From positions 91,351 through 155,350 of the forward strand of contig CANDNT010000010.1 of NCBI GenBank assembly GCA_947387485.1: a DNA stretch of 64,000 nucleotides, in the 5' to 3' direction. Each line of letters opens with the position of its first letter. Within the stretch, counting starts at the first letter, position 1. This document shows positions 10,601 through 19,199 of this stretch, in pieces. The DNA is from Aquimarina rhabdastrellae. Its GTDB lineage: Bacteria > Bacteroidota > Bacteroidia > Flavobacteriales > Flavobacteriaceae. Made by a program: the position numbers and the translations under genes. The notes beneath the pieces were generated by a model. That model made no database searches, was not told the DNA's origin, and saw only the letters and a list, made by a program, of their open reading frames with translations.

Positions 10601-11345
10601 CTTCAAGTTTTTTTGTCTCTGGTGCTATTTGCTTTAATTGTTCGCTAAGCACTTCTTCTTCCTTCTTTAAGGCTTGAAAAGTGTCTACAGGAAGTAAATC
10701 TTCGGTATTGATTTTTGCTTTAATACCTTCAAGAATTTTATATTCTTCTCCTCTTCTATTTATAATAGCTTCTCCAATCTTCTTATAAATTTCTTCTCCT
10801 GTAATTTGCTCTAATAAGGTACCTTTTTCTTTTGCACTTGCCGATAAGAATGCTGCAAACTCTCCTTGTGCCAGCATTACAGAACGTAAAAACTGTTCGT
10901 ATGAGAGCTGCGTGATTTCAATTATTTTTTGCTTAAACTCTTGTTTTTTTTCTGCTATGATTCTCGCTGTAGTAAGATTTTTTAATCTCACTTTTTCATC
11001 TGGAGTACTTAATGGCTTACCATTTTTTCCTATAATACGCATCGACCATTGCGCTTCAAATCGAGCTTCTTTATTTTCAAAAGTAACTCGGGCTAATGCT
11101 TCTCCTGCACCATAACTCACTACATCTCTTAATGTCGCTTTGATATTTGATTTTTGAAATCTAGGAACTTGATTGTATAATGCTATAGTAATAGCATCTA
11201 GAATCGTTGTTTTTCCTGCTCCAGTAGCTCCTGTAATTGCATATAAACCTACATCACAAAATTGTTCTCCTTCAAAATCTATCTCAATAGGTTTATCTGA
11301 AGTTAATGAATTGATATTTTGTAGCTCGATTTTTAAGATTTTCAC
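7683..11345 (-). CDS. sbcC: SbcC-type exonuclease ATPase subunit
   Basis: 1220 residues of Rad50/SbcC architecture. The N-terminal ATP-binding half has Walker A GATGAGKTT near 40. Two very long coiled coils flank a zinc hook CPLCGSTTHPY near 603. The C-terminal half has the signature CSGGEKFLISLSLALG and Walker B SLFIDEGFGTLD. With SbcD it forms an ATP-dependent endo/exonuclease that opens hairpins and trims double-strand ends. It lies 38 nt downstream of sbcD on the same strand, so one transcript is likely. Length is slightly above the E. coli protein (about 1050) because of longer coils. Confidence 0.95.
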   Translation of the reverse strand: MKILKIELQNINSLTSDKPIEIDFEGEQFCDVGLYAITGATGAGKTTILDAITIALYNQVPRFQKSNIKATLRDVVSYGAGEALARVTFENKEARFEAQWSMRIIGKNGKPLSTPDEKVRLKNLTTARIIAEKKQEFKQKIIEITQLSYEQFLRSVMLAQGEFAAFLSASAKEKGTLLEQITGEEIYKKIGEAIINRRGEEYKILEGIKAKINTEDLLPVDTFQALKKEEEVLSEQLKQIAPETKKLEEILQWYVKEEQLKQQAETLILKQKTLQENKIKYNQELKKLESHEEALPYKKALEDIQRLEEQLVERRKEYGVLKQVVDKLNSDHKTFETVAVDTEKKYEVAIATQNQWLPKLEKVTALDTQIKTIVQQQQEIKTVLTTVEKEKIAFEHTIKEKQKQHESEQKSIEELQRYLEDHKTVLLYEKEISNWNAALQLRKQQILQIKEQELLIKQKDTEVFKYQTQLQKHEKQIKSERELLTVRQQDIAAINEKLKDNDLEVLLASQQKLQKEQEVYKQAVQVSDEYVTTYKQFEALTKENKTLLERLEATSKHIKSLKGEIDKAVVAVNDAEKILKLELAVKNYEEERKKLVADEACPLCGSTTHPYVSQYDNLNVSKTEEEFKTRQQHLQQLEQELKKQEIAAVALDTSYKNKNAQQLELESKIKELQTSFAILELTYTINETIKLQEIVTQTISKYQETATLINQTQQMITTKERNQTLFAKEQEKVVAIEQKITELKTQCELFIAEIQERKEKKDELVEQVELKTNELQEELALYQLQIPQQVDDISRFIHNLQANVTAYSTKEKQVIQLENNRGKLDLAIQNLEQQRIEKTKIYTQHKEQDQEFITSLKRFSVERNEILPQEYTTVQKRQELQTVIEQTKINAEKSKLRLQETQKELAAQKETQERLQKEGTILKDKVTEATTELSSKLKQTSFETIDKLKFNLLDVTLEKEYNILKRQFEDESLKLKTQQEQCESDIKKQEAARKFETTHEEAKAVYETIAERRNEMLKQVGAIKEKFELDQKIKQRNETVVAEIKQQELHVLKWTRLLQTIGGSKDAFNTYVQRLTLQNLIHLANLHLFNLNKRYSLQMNETYKKGEELNFMLIDHYQANESRLVDTCSGGEKFLISLSLALGLSDLSSNNVSIGSLFIDEGFGTLDTNTLETVIATLETLQEQGKMIGIISHVENLKERIPTQIQVLKKNNGVSEVRIR

Positions 11346-11383
11346 GCCTGTCTTCCTTTAATTTATAGATTGATTCCTGACAA

Positions 11384-12592
11384 TTACTGTTTTCTTGCAA
11401 TTTGTAATGCTTCTTGAAAAGCATCTAATAATTCTCGATCTTTTTCTAAGTCAATTGCAGCTTCTTCACATCGTTTTTTAAAAACTTCTAGCGGTTCTAA
11501 TTCCTTAATAGACTGAGACGTTTTTACCAATTGTTCTAATCCTTTTATAGATCGATCATTCTTGATCGTTATCTTTAATATTTTGACTTTGGCAGTTTCG
11601 GCTATTTGATGTATTTGATGATATCCTGTATTAATCACAGTTTCATCTTCTAGTATCACTTCTACCCATGGCGTAAGTGTTTCTTCTACATATTCTAGTT
11701 GTTGTAGTTTAAAAATACATTGCTCTACAGTACCTTTTATTCTTATTACTTTTCTAAAATTGGGTACTGTAATTTCGTCTATGGCTGTAACCTTTTTATC
11801 TGTTAACGTTATCGTGATTACTTTTTTATCATAATTAATTTCACTAAAGCTTAATACATTAGGAGAACCAGAATATCTTATATAGTCTTTACCACCTACT
11901 TTTTGTGGACGGTGCAAATGCCCTAAAGCTACATAATCAAATAACTCAGGAAAATCATCTGCTCCTATATGCCCTAAATTACCTACATAAATATTCAATT
12001 CACTATCAGACGTACTTCCGCCTACAGCAAAAAGATGTCCCATAGCGATTACTGGTGTTTCATCTGTTCTTATCGACTCGCAATGTTGTGCTACAGCGGT
12101 ATAGTGATTTACTAATGCTGCTTTGTATCTATCGTTAATTTCATCAAATGATTCCCCAGCCACAGCTCTACGTATATCTTGATCTCTAAGGTATGGTACT
12201 GCTGCGATGATTACTTGTTCTCCATTAACTTCTAATTCAAATACTTCATCTTTAACATCCTCGGTTGCTTTTCCTACTACATGAATTGCTAGAGCCTCCA
12301 GTAATGCTTTGGGTGCATTAATGGTTCCTGGAGCATCGTGATTACCTCCTGTAATTACTACATGTTTACAGCTCGTTTCTCTAAGCTTTATTAAAAAATC
12401 GTAATACAATTTTTGACTTTGTGTAGCTGGTACTCCTGTATCATAAACATCCCCAGATAACAACACAATATCTATTTCTTCTTGTTTTATTGTATGAATC
12501 AACCATTCTAAAAACAAAGCTTGTTCTTCATGTTGGGATTGTTCATGTAATCGATGTCCTAAGTGCCAATCTGCAGTATGGAGAAGTTTCAT
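11384..12592 (-). CDS. sbcD: SbcD-type nuclease subunit
   Basis: 402-residue calcineurin-like metallophosphoesterase. Motifs appear in order: HTADWHLGHRL (5-15), LLSGDVYDTG, ITGGNHD, IAMGHLFAVGG and VALGHLHRPQ, giving the full set of di-manganese ligands. A C-terminal SbcD domain with helical, Glu-rich end follows. It partners SbcC for processing of DNA ends and palindromes. It is divergent from anmK across 115 bp that must carry both promoters. Confidence 0.95.
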   Translation of the reverse strand: MKLLHTADWHLGHRLHEQSQHEEQALFLEWLIHTIKQEEIDIVLLSGDVYDTGVPATQSQKLYYDFLIKLRETSCKHVVITGGNHDAPGTINAPKALLEALAIHVVGKATEDVKDEVFELEVNGEQVIIAAVPYLRDQDIRRAVAGESFDEINDRYKAALVNHYTAVAQHCESIRTDETPVIAMGHLFAVGGSTSDSELNIYVGNLGHIGADDFPELFDYVALGHLHRPQKVGGKDYIRYSGSPNVLSFSEINYDKKVITITLTDKKVTAIDEITVPNFRKVIRIKGTVEQCIFKLQQLEYVEETLTPWVEVILEDETVINTGYHQIHQIAETAKVKILKITIKNDRSIKGLEQLVKTSQSIKELEPLEVFKKRCEEAAIDLEKDRELLDAFQEALQIARKQ

Positions 12593-12707
12593 GAGGTTCT
12601 ATGTTTACGACTCAAAGATACTTCAATATTCTATAATCTTCATTGCAATTTTATACTCTTATAATCGCAAATAATCTTAATATTGTAATGCTACAAAGTC
12701 TTTATTT

Positions 12708-13784
12708 ATGAAATCATATAAAGTTATTGGTTTAATGTCTGGAACATCCTTAGATGGATTAGACATTGCTTATTGTCATTTTGAATTTATTGATCAAAAA
12801 TGGAATTATAGTATTTTACAAACTCAAAATGTTTCCTATAGTACTGCAATGAAAAATCGCTTACAGCAAAGCGTTTTATTAAGTGCTACTGAGCTTATTG
12901 CTTTTCATAACGAATATGGATCATGGTTAGGGTCACAAGTCAAAAATTTTATAGATAAGCATAAACTAAAAGTAGATTTTATAGCTAGCCATGGACATAC
13001 TGTTTTTCATCAACCTCATTTGGGATTTACATATCAAATAGGTTCTGGTCAACATCTAGCCAATACTGCTCAACAAACTGTAATCTGTGATTTCAGAACT
13101 AATGATGTAGCTCTTGGTGGACAGGGTGCTCCTCTAGTACCTATAGGGGATCAATTGTTATTTTCTTCGTATGATTTTTGCCTGAACCTTGGTGGTTTTA
13201 GTAATTTTTCTTTTCAAGAAGGATCAAAACGTATTGCCTATGATATTTCTCCAGCCAATATGCCTCTTAATTATTTAGCTTCACAATTAGGAAAAACTTA
13301 TGATGCCAATGGAGAAATTGCACAACAAGGTCATTTAAACACTTCCTTGTTACATCAACTTAATGCTATAGCATACTATCATCAAGCACCTCCTAAATCT
13401 TTAGGTTTTGAATGGTTTGAACAAGAAATGCTTCCTTTATTAAAAGAATCAAACGATACAACTGCCAATCTATTACATACCTTGGTACATCATATTGCCC
13501 AACAAATTTCAAAAACAATAAAACTTCATATAACCAAAAAACAACATACACTATTAATCACAGGTGGTGGTGCTAGAAATACTTTTTTAATCAATACCAT
13601 AAAAGATTATACTGCTGATTTTTGTACGATTGAAATCCCAGATAATACACTTATCGACTATAAAGAGGCTCTAATTTTTGCTTTCATGGGCGTTTTAAAA
13701 AAACGTAACGAAATAAACTGCTTACAATCAGTAACTGGAGCACAAAAAGATTCTTCATCTGGAGTGATCTATTCACCATCTTAA
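12708..13784 (+). CDS. anmK: Anhydro-N-acetylmuramic acid kinase
   Basis: 358 residues. The ASKHA-fold signatures of AnmK are present: GLMSGTSLDGLD near 8, SHGHTVFHQP near 95, GGQGAPLVP near 138, LNLGGFSN near 161, DISPANMPLN near 179 and LLITGGGARN near 283. It phosphorylates and opens 1,6-anhydro-MurNAc in cell-wall recycling, yielding MurNAc-6-phosphate. Length is typical. It is the first of a run of plus-strand genes. Confidence 0.95.
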   Translation: MKSYKVIGLMSGTSLDGLDIAYCHFEFIDQKWNYSILQTQNVSYSTAMKNRLQQSVLLSATELIAFHNEYGSWLGSQVKNFIDKHKLKVDFIASHGHTVFHQPHLGFTYQIGSGQHLANTAQQTVICDFRTNDVALGGQGAPLVPIGDQLLFSSYDFCLNLGGFSNFSFQEGSKRIAYDISPANMPLNYLASQLGKTYDANGEIAQQGHLNTSLLHQLNAIAYYHQAPPKSLGFEWFEQEMLPLLKESNDTTANLLHTLVHHIAQQISKTIKLHITKKQHTLLITGGGARNTFLINTIKDYTADFCTIEIPDNTLIDYKEALIFAFMGVLKKRNEINCLQSVTGAQKDSSSGVIYSPS

Positions 13785-13841
13785 AGAAATTTCTTTAATA
13801 TTTGATTGCAATCCTTAAATTTGCCAAAAAACTCATTAAGG

Positions 13842-14450
13842 ATGCTAATTATTGGTATAGCCGGTGGAACCGGTTGCGGAAAGACTACTGTGGTAAATCA
13901 TATTGTTAATGAATTACCTGAAAATGAAGTTTGTGTGATCTCTCAGGATTCTTATTACAAGGATACGAGTCATCTTACATATGATGAGCGTGTGAAAATC
14001 AATTTTGATCATCCACAATCAATCGACTTTGAATTGCTTTGTGAGCATTTAAAAGCATTAAAAAATGGAGAAACTATTGAGCAACCTGTATATTCTTTTG
14101 TAGAACACAATAGAACGAAAGAAACGGTTACTACTTCTCCTAGCAAAGTAATCATTGTTGAAGGAATTTTAATTCTTACAAATCCTCAAATTCGAGATAT
14201 GCTCGATATTAAAATCTACGTACATACTGATAGCGACGAACGCTTAATTCGTAGATTAAAACGTGATATTGCCGAGCGTGGTAGAGATATGCAAGAAGTT
14301 CTTGAGCGTTATCAAACTACATTAAAACCTATGCACCAACAGTTTATAGACCCTACAAAAGAGTATGCAGATCTTATTGTACCTAATAATATCTATAATA
14401 ATGTTGCTGTAGATGTTTTACGTACGATTATAAAAGAGCGCTTAGATTAG
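13842..14450 (+). CDS. udk: Uridine kinase
   Basis: 202 residues from the ATG at 13842. A longer frame begins with TTG at 13806, but the family N-terminus MLIIGIAGGTGCGKTT starts at the ATG. P-loop GGTGCGKT at 7-14; further family blocks are SQDSYYKD, FDHPQSIDF, PVYSFVEHNRT, VEGIL and RLKRDIAERGR. It phosphorylates uridine and cytidine in pyrimidine salvage. It lies 57 nt after anmK and 40 nt before the DivIC-like gene. Confidence 0.93.
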   Translation: MLIIGIAGGTGCGKTTVVNHIVNELPENEVCVISQDSYYKDTSHLTYDERVKINFDHPQSIDFELLCEHLKALKNGETIEQPVYSFVEHNRTKETVTTSPSKVIIVEGILILTNPQIRDMLDIKIYVHTDSDERLIRRLKRDIAERGRDMQEVLERYQTTLKPMHQQFIDPTKEYADLIVPNNIYNNVAVDVLRTIIKERLD

Positions 14451-14490
14451 TTTTTGTATCTTTAAACCTCTCAAAATTACCTTTAGAAGC

Positions 14491-14838
14491 TTGAAGAAAA
14501 TAAAAAAGGTTTTACATATCATACAGAGCAATCCTATCTTTACCATAGTGATTCCTTTTCTACTCAATAAATATATATTGATTAGTCTTGGTTTTATTAT
14601 CTGGATGCTCTTTATTGATACCAATTCATGGCTTATTCATAGAGAATTAGATCATGAAATTAGAGAACTACAAAATAACAAGATTTACTATCTTAAAGAG
14701 ATTAAAAAAGATCAAGAAACGATCAAAAAACTCAAAGACAGTAATGAGCTAGAAAAGTTTGCTCGAGAAGAGTACTTTATGAAGAAGGATAATGAAGAAA
14801 TTTATATAATAGAACACCAAGATAGTATCCAAAAATAA
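14491..14838 (+). CDS. FtsB/DivIC-like septum formation initiator
   Basis: 115 residues starting at TTG (no nearby ATG gives a full product). It has an N-terminal cytoplasmic tail, one membrane helix (about 27-45, ILISLGFIIWMLFI) and a coiled coil (50-88). The conserved ARE-E-YF-MKK-NEE-I-Y-I end is characteristic of the DivIC/FtsB family. Such proteins link FtsL and FtsQ in the divisome. The udk-divIC-mutA order is consistent with an operon; the next start is 11 nt downstream. Confidence 0.8.
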   Translation: MKKIKKVLHIIQSNPIFTIVIPFLLNKYILISLGFIIWMLFIDTNSWLIHRELDHEIRELQNNKIYYLKEIKKDQETIKKLKDSNELEKFAREEYFMKKDNEEIYIIEHQDSIQK

Positions 14839-14849
14839 AACACAATAGT

Positions 14850-16220
14850 ATGAGTACACCACTATTTGATATGTTTGATCCGATTTCTGCCAAACAATGG
14901 AAACAAAAAATCCAAGTAGATCTTAAAGGTGCCGATTATAACGAAACCTTGATTTACAAATCTCATGAAGGAATTGATATCAAACCTTTTTATAATAGTG
15001 AGGATACTCAACATATCGATCAACAAATTGATATGCCTTCTTCGTGGAATATAGCTCAACAAATCGTTATCGAGGATGTAGATCAAGCTAATACATTAGC
15101 TTTGCAAGCAGTTAAAGAAGGTGCTGAAAGTTTATTTTTTCATATTCCCAATGAGACTATTGATTTTAAAGCTGTTCTGGTAGGTATTCCTACTACTATT
15201 TCGCTTTATATATCCATGGATTTTATTTCGATTTCGCTTGCAGATATCTTAAATCAGGTAGCAAATAATGGATATACTATCTATGCTTTAAATGATATTA
15301 TAGGTCATCTTGCTCAAGAAGGAAATTGGTTTGACTCGCTTACAAAGGATCATCAAAATCTAGAGCAGATTCTTCAAAACTCAACACTTAAAAGTTCTTT
15401 AAGTATTGATTTAGAACTCTATCAAAATGGAGGAGCTACAATTATTCAGCAATTAGCTTATAGTTTATCTCATGCAAACGAATATTTAAATCATCTAGAG
15501 AATAAGGACATTACCATATTACGTAATACGCCTATTATCTTTAATGTGGCTGTGGGAGGTAATTATTTTTTCGAAATCGCTAAACTTAGAGCACTACGTC
15601 TATTATGGGCTACTCTTGCAAAAGAATATGCGGTATCAGAAGAATGTCATTTAATCGTTAGTCCTTCTCATCGCAATAAAACCATACTAGATTATAATGT
15701 AAACATGCTTCGCTCTACTACAGAGTGCATGAGTGCTATTTTAGGGGGAGCTAATACGGTTTATAATTTACCATATGATACTATTTATAGCAACCCTAAT
15801 GATTTTGGTAATCGTATTGCTATTAATCAATTGCATGTGCTTAAAAGCGAAAGCTATTTTGGTATGGTAGATAATCCTGCCGATGGTGTGTATTATATAG
15901 AAAGTTTAACTGCTCAATTTGCAGAAAAAGCTTTAGTTTTATTCAAAAACATTGAAGCTGGTGGCGGATTTTTACATCAACTTAAAGAAGGTACTATTCA
16001 GCGTAAGCTAAAAGAAAGTACAGATAGAGAACAAGAATTATTTGATACAAATAAGATTTCGTTAACAGGTACGAATACTTATCAAAATAAAGAAGAACAA
16101 TTACCTTCTCTAGAGAAATCTCCTTTTATGGAAATACGTTCTCGTAAAACATTGATATCACCAATACTAAAAAGACGATTATCCGAAAAAATTGAAAAAG
16201 AATTCATAAAAAATTCGTAA
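14850..16220 (+). CDS. mutA: Methylmalonyl-CoA mutase small (beta) subunit
   Basis: 456 residues homologous to the barrel domain of methylmalonyl-CoA mutase but lacking the C-terminal cobalamin-binding domain (no D-x-H-x-x-G). This is the expected non-catalytic partner of MutB. It begins PLFDMFDPISAKQWKQKIQVDLKGADY; barrel-type segments KLRALRLLWATLAKEY and NPADGVYYIESLTAQFAEKA are clear. At 456 residues it is shorter than many MutA proteins (about 600), the normal compact form in Flavobacteriia. It works with mutB at 16984 in interconversion of succinyl-CoA and methylmalonyl-CoA. Confidence 0.9.
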   Translation: MSTPLFDMFDPISAKQWKQKIQVDLKGADYNETLIYKSHEGIDIKPFYNSEDTQHIDQQIDMPSSWNIAQQIVIEDVDQANTLALQAVKEGAESLFFHIPNETIDFKAVLVGIPTTISLYISMDFISISLADILNQVANNGYTIYALNDIIGHLAQEGNWFDSLTKDHQNLEQILQNSTLKSSLSIDLELYQNGGATIIQQLAYSLSHANEYLNHLENKDITILRNTPIIFNVAVGGNYFFEIAKLRALRLLWATLAKEYAVSEECHLIVSPSHRNKTILDYNVNMLRSTTECMSAILGGANTVYNLPYDTIYSNPNDFGNRIAINQLHVLKSESYFGMVDNPADGVYYIESLTAQFAEKALVLFKNIEAGGGFLHQLKEGTIQRKLKESTDREQELFDTNKISLTGTNTYQNKEEQLPSLEKSPFMEIRSRKTLISPILKRRLSEKIEKEFIKNS

Positions 16221-16290
16221 TTTTAGAACTCAAACCTATTTTCTACAAGGAAAATAGTTCTTTACTAATCAATACTAAGACAATCACTAG

Positions 16291-16929
16291 GTGAATTTTT
16301 TATCCCCCATATCTAAAATTTCATCACTGCTTACGCTATTCATTTTATTATGCATGAATAGTTTTTGTCAGGAAACCAAATTTTCGTGTATTCCAGATGC
16401 ACATAGAAATTTAATACTTCAAGCTATCTCTTCATTTGAAAATGACTTAACAACTCATTATGAAATGGCTGAAAATGATCCTGAATTATATGCTACTTTT
16501 TTATCTCAAGTAGCAAGTTTATCTCTCGATTTACGCAAACTTCCGTCTAGTAAATCTATTGCTATTGCACGAGATTTTAAGCGTAAAAACATTGAAAATT
16601 TATTCTGGATTCCGTTAAGTGAGTACGAACTTGATAGTACTTCTGCTATTGATGATACTCCTAACACTACAGCTACTGCTCAAGAAGTATTGACTTTTAA
16701 TTATAGAGGTGATTTAATGCAATGTTTAAAGAACAATACACAAAGCCTTGTATTGAAACAAATCATATCAGATTTAAGTGCTAATGCTAATATTAGTCCT
16801 TCTATTATTTCATCTCAATTAAAAAACTTAGAACCTCAAAGTGACCTCATAACTGAAGAAGTTAAAATGTTTATCGCGTTTGATATCTATTATTCAATTT
16901 TATTGATTATCGAAAACGCTTTTGAGTAG
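16291..16929 (+). CDS. Exported protein of unknown function between mutA and mutB
   Basis: 212 residues from a GTG start. The N-terminus has a hydrophobic signal segment (about 11-25, SLLTLFILLCMNSFCQ) with a likely cleavage at SFCQ. The rest is helical and has no recognised motif. It is 70 nt after mutA and 54 nt before mutB on the same strand, so it is probably co-transcribed, but nothing in it suggests a role in the mutase. Function unknown. Confidence 0.6.
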   Translation: MNFLSPISKISSLLTLFILLCMNSFCQETKFSCIPDAHRNLILQAISSFENDLTTHYEMAENDPELYATFLSQVASLSLDLRKLPSSKSIAIARDFKRKNIENLFWIPLSEYELDSTSAIDDTPNTTATAQEVLTFNYRGDLMQCLKNNTQSLVLKQIISDLSANANISPSIISSQLKNLEPQSDLITEEVKMFIAFDIYYSILLIIENAFE

Positions 16930-16983
16930 TCAATTAAAAAAGGTAACTTTGAGAACTATAGATAGTATGATCAATTTCTAACA

Positions 16984-19116
16984 ATGACAAGAAGAAATCT
17001 TCAGCAATTACAATTAAAAAAGTTAGTTTCAACTTCAAAGGTTAAAGAACCTAGTACGTTTAAAAGCTCAGAAGGTATATCCATCTCTTCATCTTATAAT
17101 AAAGAAGATGTAAAAGATAGTGAACATCTTGACTATGTAGCGGGTTTACCTCCTTTTTTAAGAGGTCCTTATTCAACTATGTATGTTCGTAGACCTTGGA
17201 CTATTCGTCAATATGCAGGTTTTTCTACAGCAGAAGAAAGTAATGCTTTTTATAGACGTAATCTAGCTGCTGGTCAAAAAGGATTATCTGTAGCCTTTGA
17301 CCTTGCTACGCACAGAGGATATGACAGTGATCACGAACGTGTATTTGGTGATGTAGGTATGGCTGGTGTGGCTATAGATACTGTCGAAGACATGAAAGTA
17401 TTATTTGATCAGATACCGCTAGATAAAATGTCAGTATCCATGACCATGAATGGAGCTGTATTACCAATCATGGCCTTCTATATTGTAGCTGCCGAAGAAC
17501 AAGGTGTAGATAAAAACTTATTAGCTGGTACTATACAAAATGATATTCTTAAAGAATTCATGGTACGTAATACGTATATCTATCCTCCTACTCCATCGAT
17601 GCGAATTATTAGCGATATTTTTAAATATTGCTCTCAAAATATGCCTAAGTTTAATCCTATCAGTATTTCTGGATATCATATGCAAGAAGCAGGTGCTACT
17701 TGTGATATAGAATTAGCATATACACTAGCCGATGGTTTAGAATACATTCGTAAAGGAATAGAATCTGGATTAGATGTTGATTCCTTTGCACCTCGTTTGT
17801 CATTTTTCTGGGCAATTGGTATGAATCATTTTACCGAAATTGCAAAAATGAGAGCTGCTCGTATGCTATGGGCAAAATTGATTAAACAATTCAATCCTAA
17901 AAATCCAAAGTCTTTGATGTTGCGTACGCATTGTCAAACTAGTGGATGGAGTCTTACAGCTCAAGATCCTTTTAATAATGTTGCTCGTACATGTATAGAA
18001 GCTAGTGCAGCAGCTTTTGGAGGAACTCAAAGTTTGCATACCAACGCTCTAGATGAAGCAATTGCATTACCTACAGATTTTTCTGCTCGTATTGCACGTA
18101 ATACTCAGATTTTCTTACAAGAAGAAACAAATATCACCAAAACTGTAGATCCATGGGCAGGTAGTTATTATGTTGAGAAATTAACTGAAGAAATTGCACA
18201 TAAAGCATGGGATCTCATTCAAGAAGTTGAAGAGCTAGGCGGAATGACAAAAGCTATTGAAGCTGGAATTCCTAAAATGCGTATTGAAGAAGCCGCTGCG
18301 AGAAAACAAGCTCGTATTGATAGTGAACAAGATGTAATCGTTGGAGTTAATAAATATAAACTAGAACAAGAAGATGCGATAAGTACGCTTAAAGTAGATA
18401 ATCAAGCGGTTAGAGCACAACAAATAGACAGTATCCAAAAAGTAAAAGCTTCTAGAGATGAAGAAGCTGTACAAAAAGCAATTAAGCAACTTACTGAAGC
18501 TGCAAAAGACGATAGTCAAAATCTTTTAGCACTTGCTGTAGAAGCTGCTAGATTAAGGGCTACTCTAGGAGAAATTAGTGATGCATTAGAAAGTGTATTC
18601 GGTAGATATAAAGCAGAAATCAAATCATTTACAGGTGTGTATGCCAAAGAAATAAAAAATGATGCATCTTTTGCCAAGGCTAGGGCTTTGGCCGAAGAAT
18701 TTGCAAAAAATAATGGTCGTAGACCTAGAATTATGATTGCCAAAATGGGACAAGATGGTCATGATCGCGGAGCCAAAGTTGTTGCTACTAGTTATGCCGA
18801 TGTAGGTTTTGATGTTGATATAGGTCCTTTATTTCAAACACCCGTTGAAGCAGCAAAACAAGCTGTAGAAAATGATGTTCATATTGTAGGTGTTTCTTCT
18901 TTGGCCGGAGGTCACACTACTTTGGTTCCTCAAATTATTGAAGAACTTAAAAAACACAATAGAGAAGATATTATGGTTATTGTAGGTGGTGTTATTCCAC
19001 CAGATGACTATGAACATCTATTTAACTCTGGGGCTGTAGCTGTTTTTGGTCCTGGAACAAAAATTAGTGATGCAGCTATTACCCTCTTAGAGATTTTAAA
19101 TACTGCTTTTGAATAA
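16984..19116 (+). CDS. mutB: Methylmalonyl-CoA mutase large (alpha) subunit
   Basis: 710 residues. It has the TIM-barrel substrate domain ([21 protein letters not shown] near 60, [29 protein letters not shown]). The C-terminal cobalamin domain has [10 protein letters not shown] (D-x-H-x-x-G, near 587), [15 protein letters not shown] and [12 protein letters not shown]. It catalyses the B12-dependent rearrangement between succinyl-CoA and methylmalonyl-CoA. Length and motifs are complete. It ends before a bidirectional terminator. Confidence 0.96.
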   Translation: MTRRNLQQLQLKKLVSTSKVKEPSTFKSSEGISISSSYNKEDVKDSEHLDYVAGLPPFLRGPYSTMYVRRPWTIRQYAGFSTAEESNAFYRRNLAAGQKGLSVAFDLATHRGYDSDHERVFGDVGMAGVAIDTVEDMKVLFDQIPLDKMSVSMTMNGAVLPIMAFYIVAAEEQGVDKNLLAGTIQNDILKEFMVRNTYIYPPTPSMRIISDIFKYCSQNMPKFNPISISGYHMQEAGATCDIELAYTLADGLEYIRKGIESGLDVDSFAPRLSFFWAIGMNHFTEIAKMRAARMLWAKLIKQFNPKNPKSLMLRTHCQTSGWSLTAQDPFNNVARTCIEASAAAFGGTQSLHTNALDEAIALPTDFSARIARNTQIFLQEETNITKTVDPWAGSYYVEKLTEEIAHKAWDLIQEVEELGGMTKAIEAGIPKMRIEEAAARKQARIDSEQDVIVGVNKYKLEQEDAISTLKVDNQAVRAQQIDSIQKVKASRDEEAVQKAIKQLTEAAKDDSQNLLALAVEAARLRATLGEISDALESVFGRYKAEIKSFTGVYAKEIKNDASFAKARALAEEFAKNNGRRPRIMIAKMGQDGHDRGAKVVATSYADVGFDVDIGPLFQTPVEAAKQAVENDVHIVGVSSLAGGHTTLVPQIIEELKKHNREDIMVIVGGVIPPDDYEHLFNSGAVAVFGPGTKISDAAITLLEILNTAFE

Positions 19117-19144
19117 AATTTACAAATAGTAAATATATACTCAT

Positions 19145-19187
19145 ATAAATAGAAAAGGATGGTTAATAACCATCCTTTTCTATTTAT
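19145..19187. terminator. Bidirectional terminator between mutB and the exported-protein gene
   Basis: A perfect 21-nt inverted repeat (19145-19165 with 19167-19187, core AAAAGGATGGTTA/TAACCATCCTTTT) with flanking A and T tracts sits between two convergent genes. Confidence 0.85.
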
Positions 19188-19199
19188 AGTTTTAATATC

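Noticed and set aside
7683..11345. SbcC as part of a defence system
   Set aside because: Full-length SbcC with adjacent sbcD and all canonical motifs indicates ordinary DNA repair.
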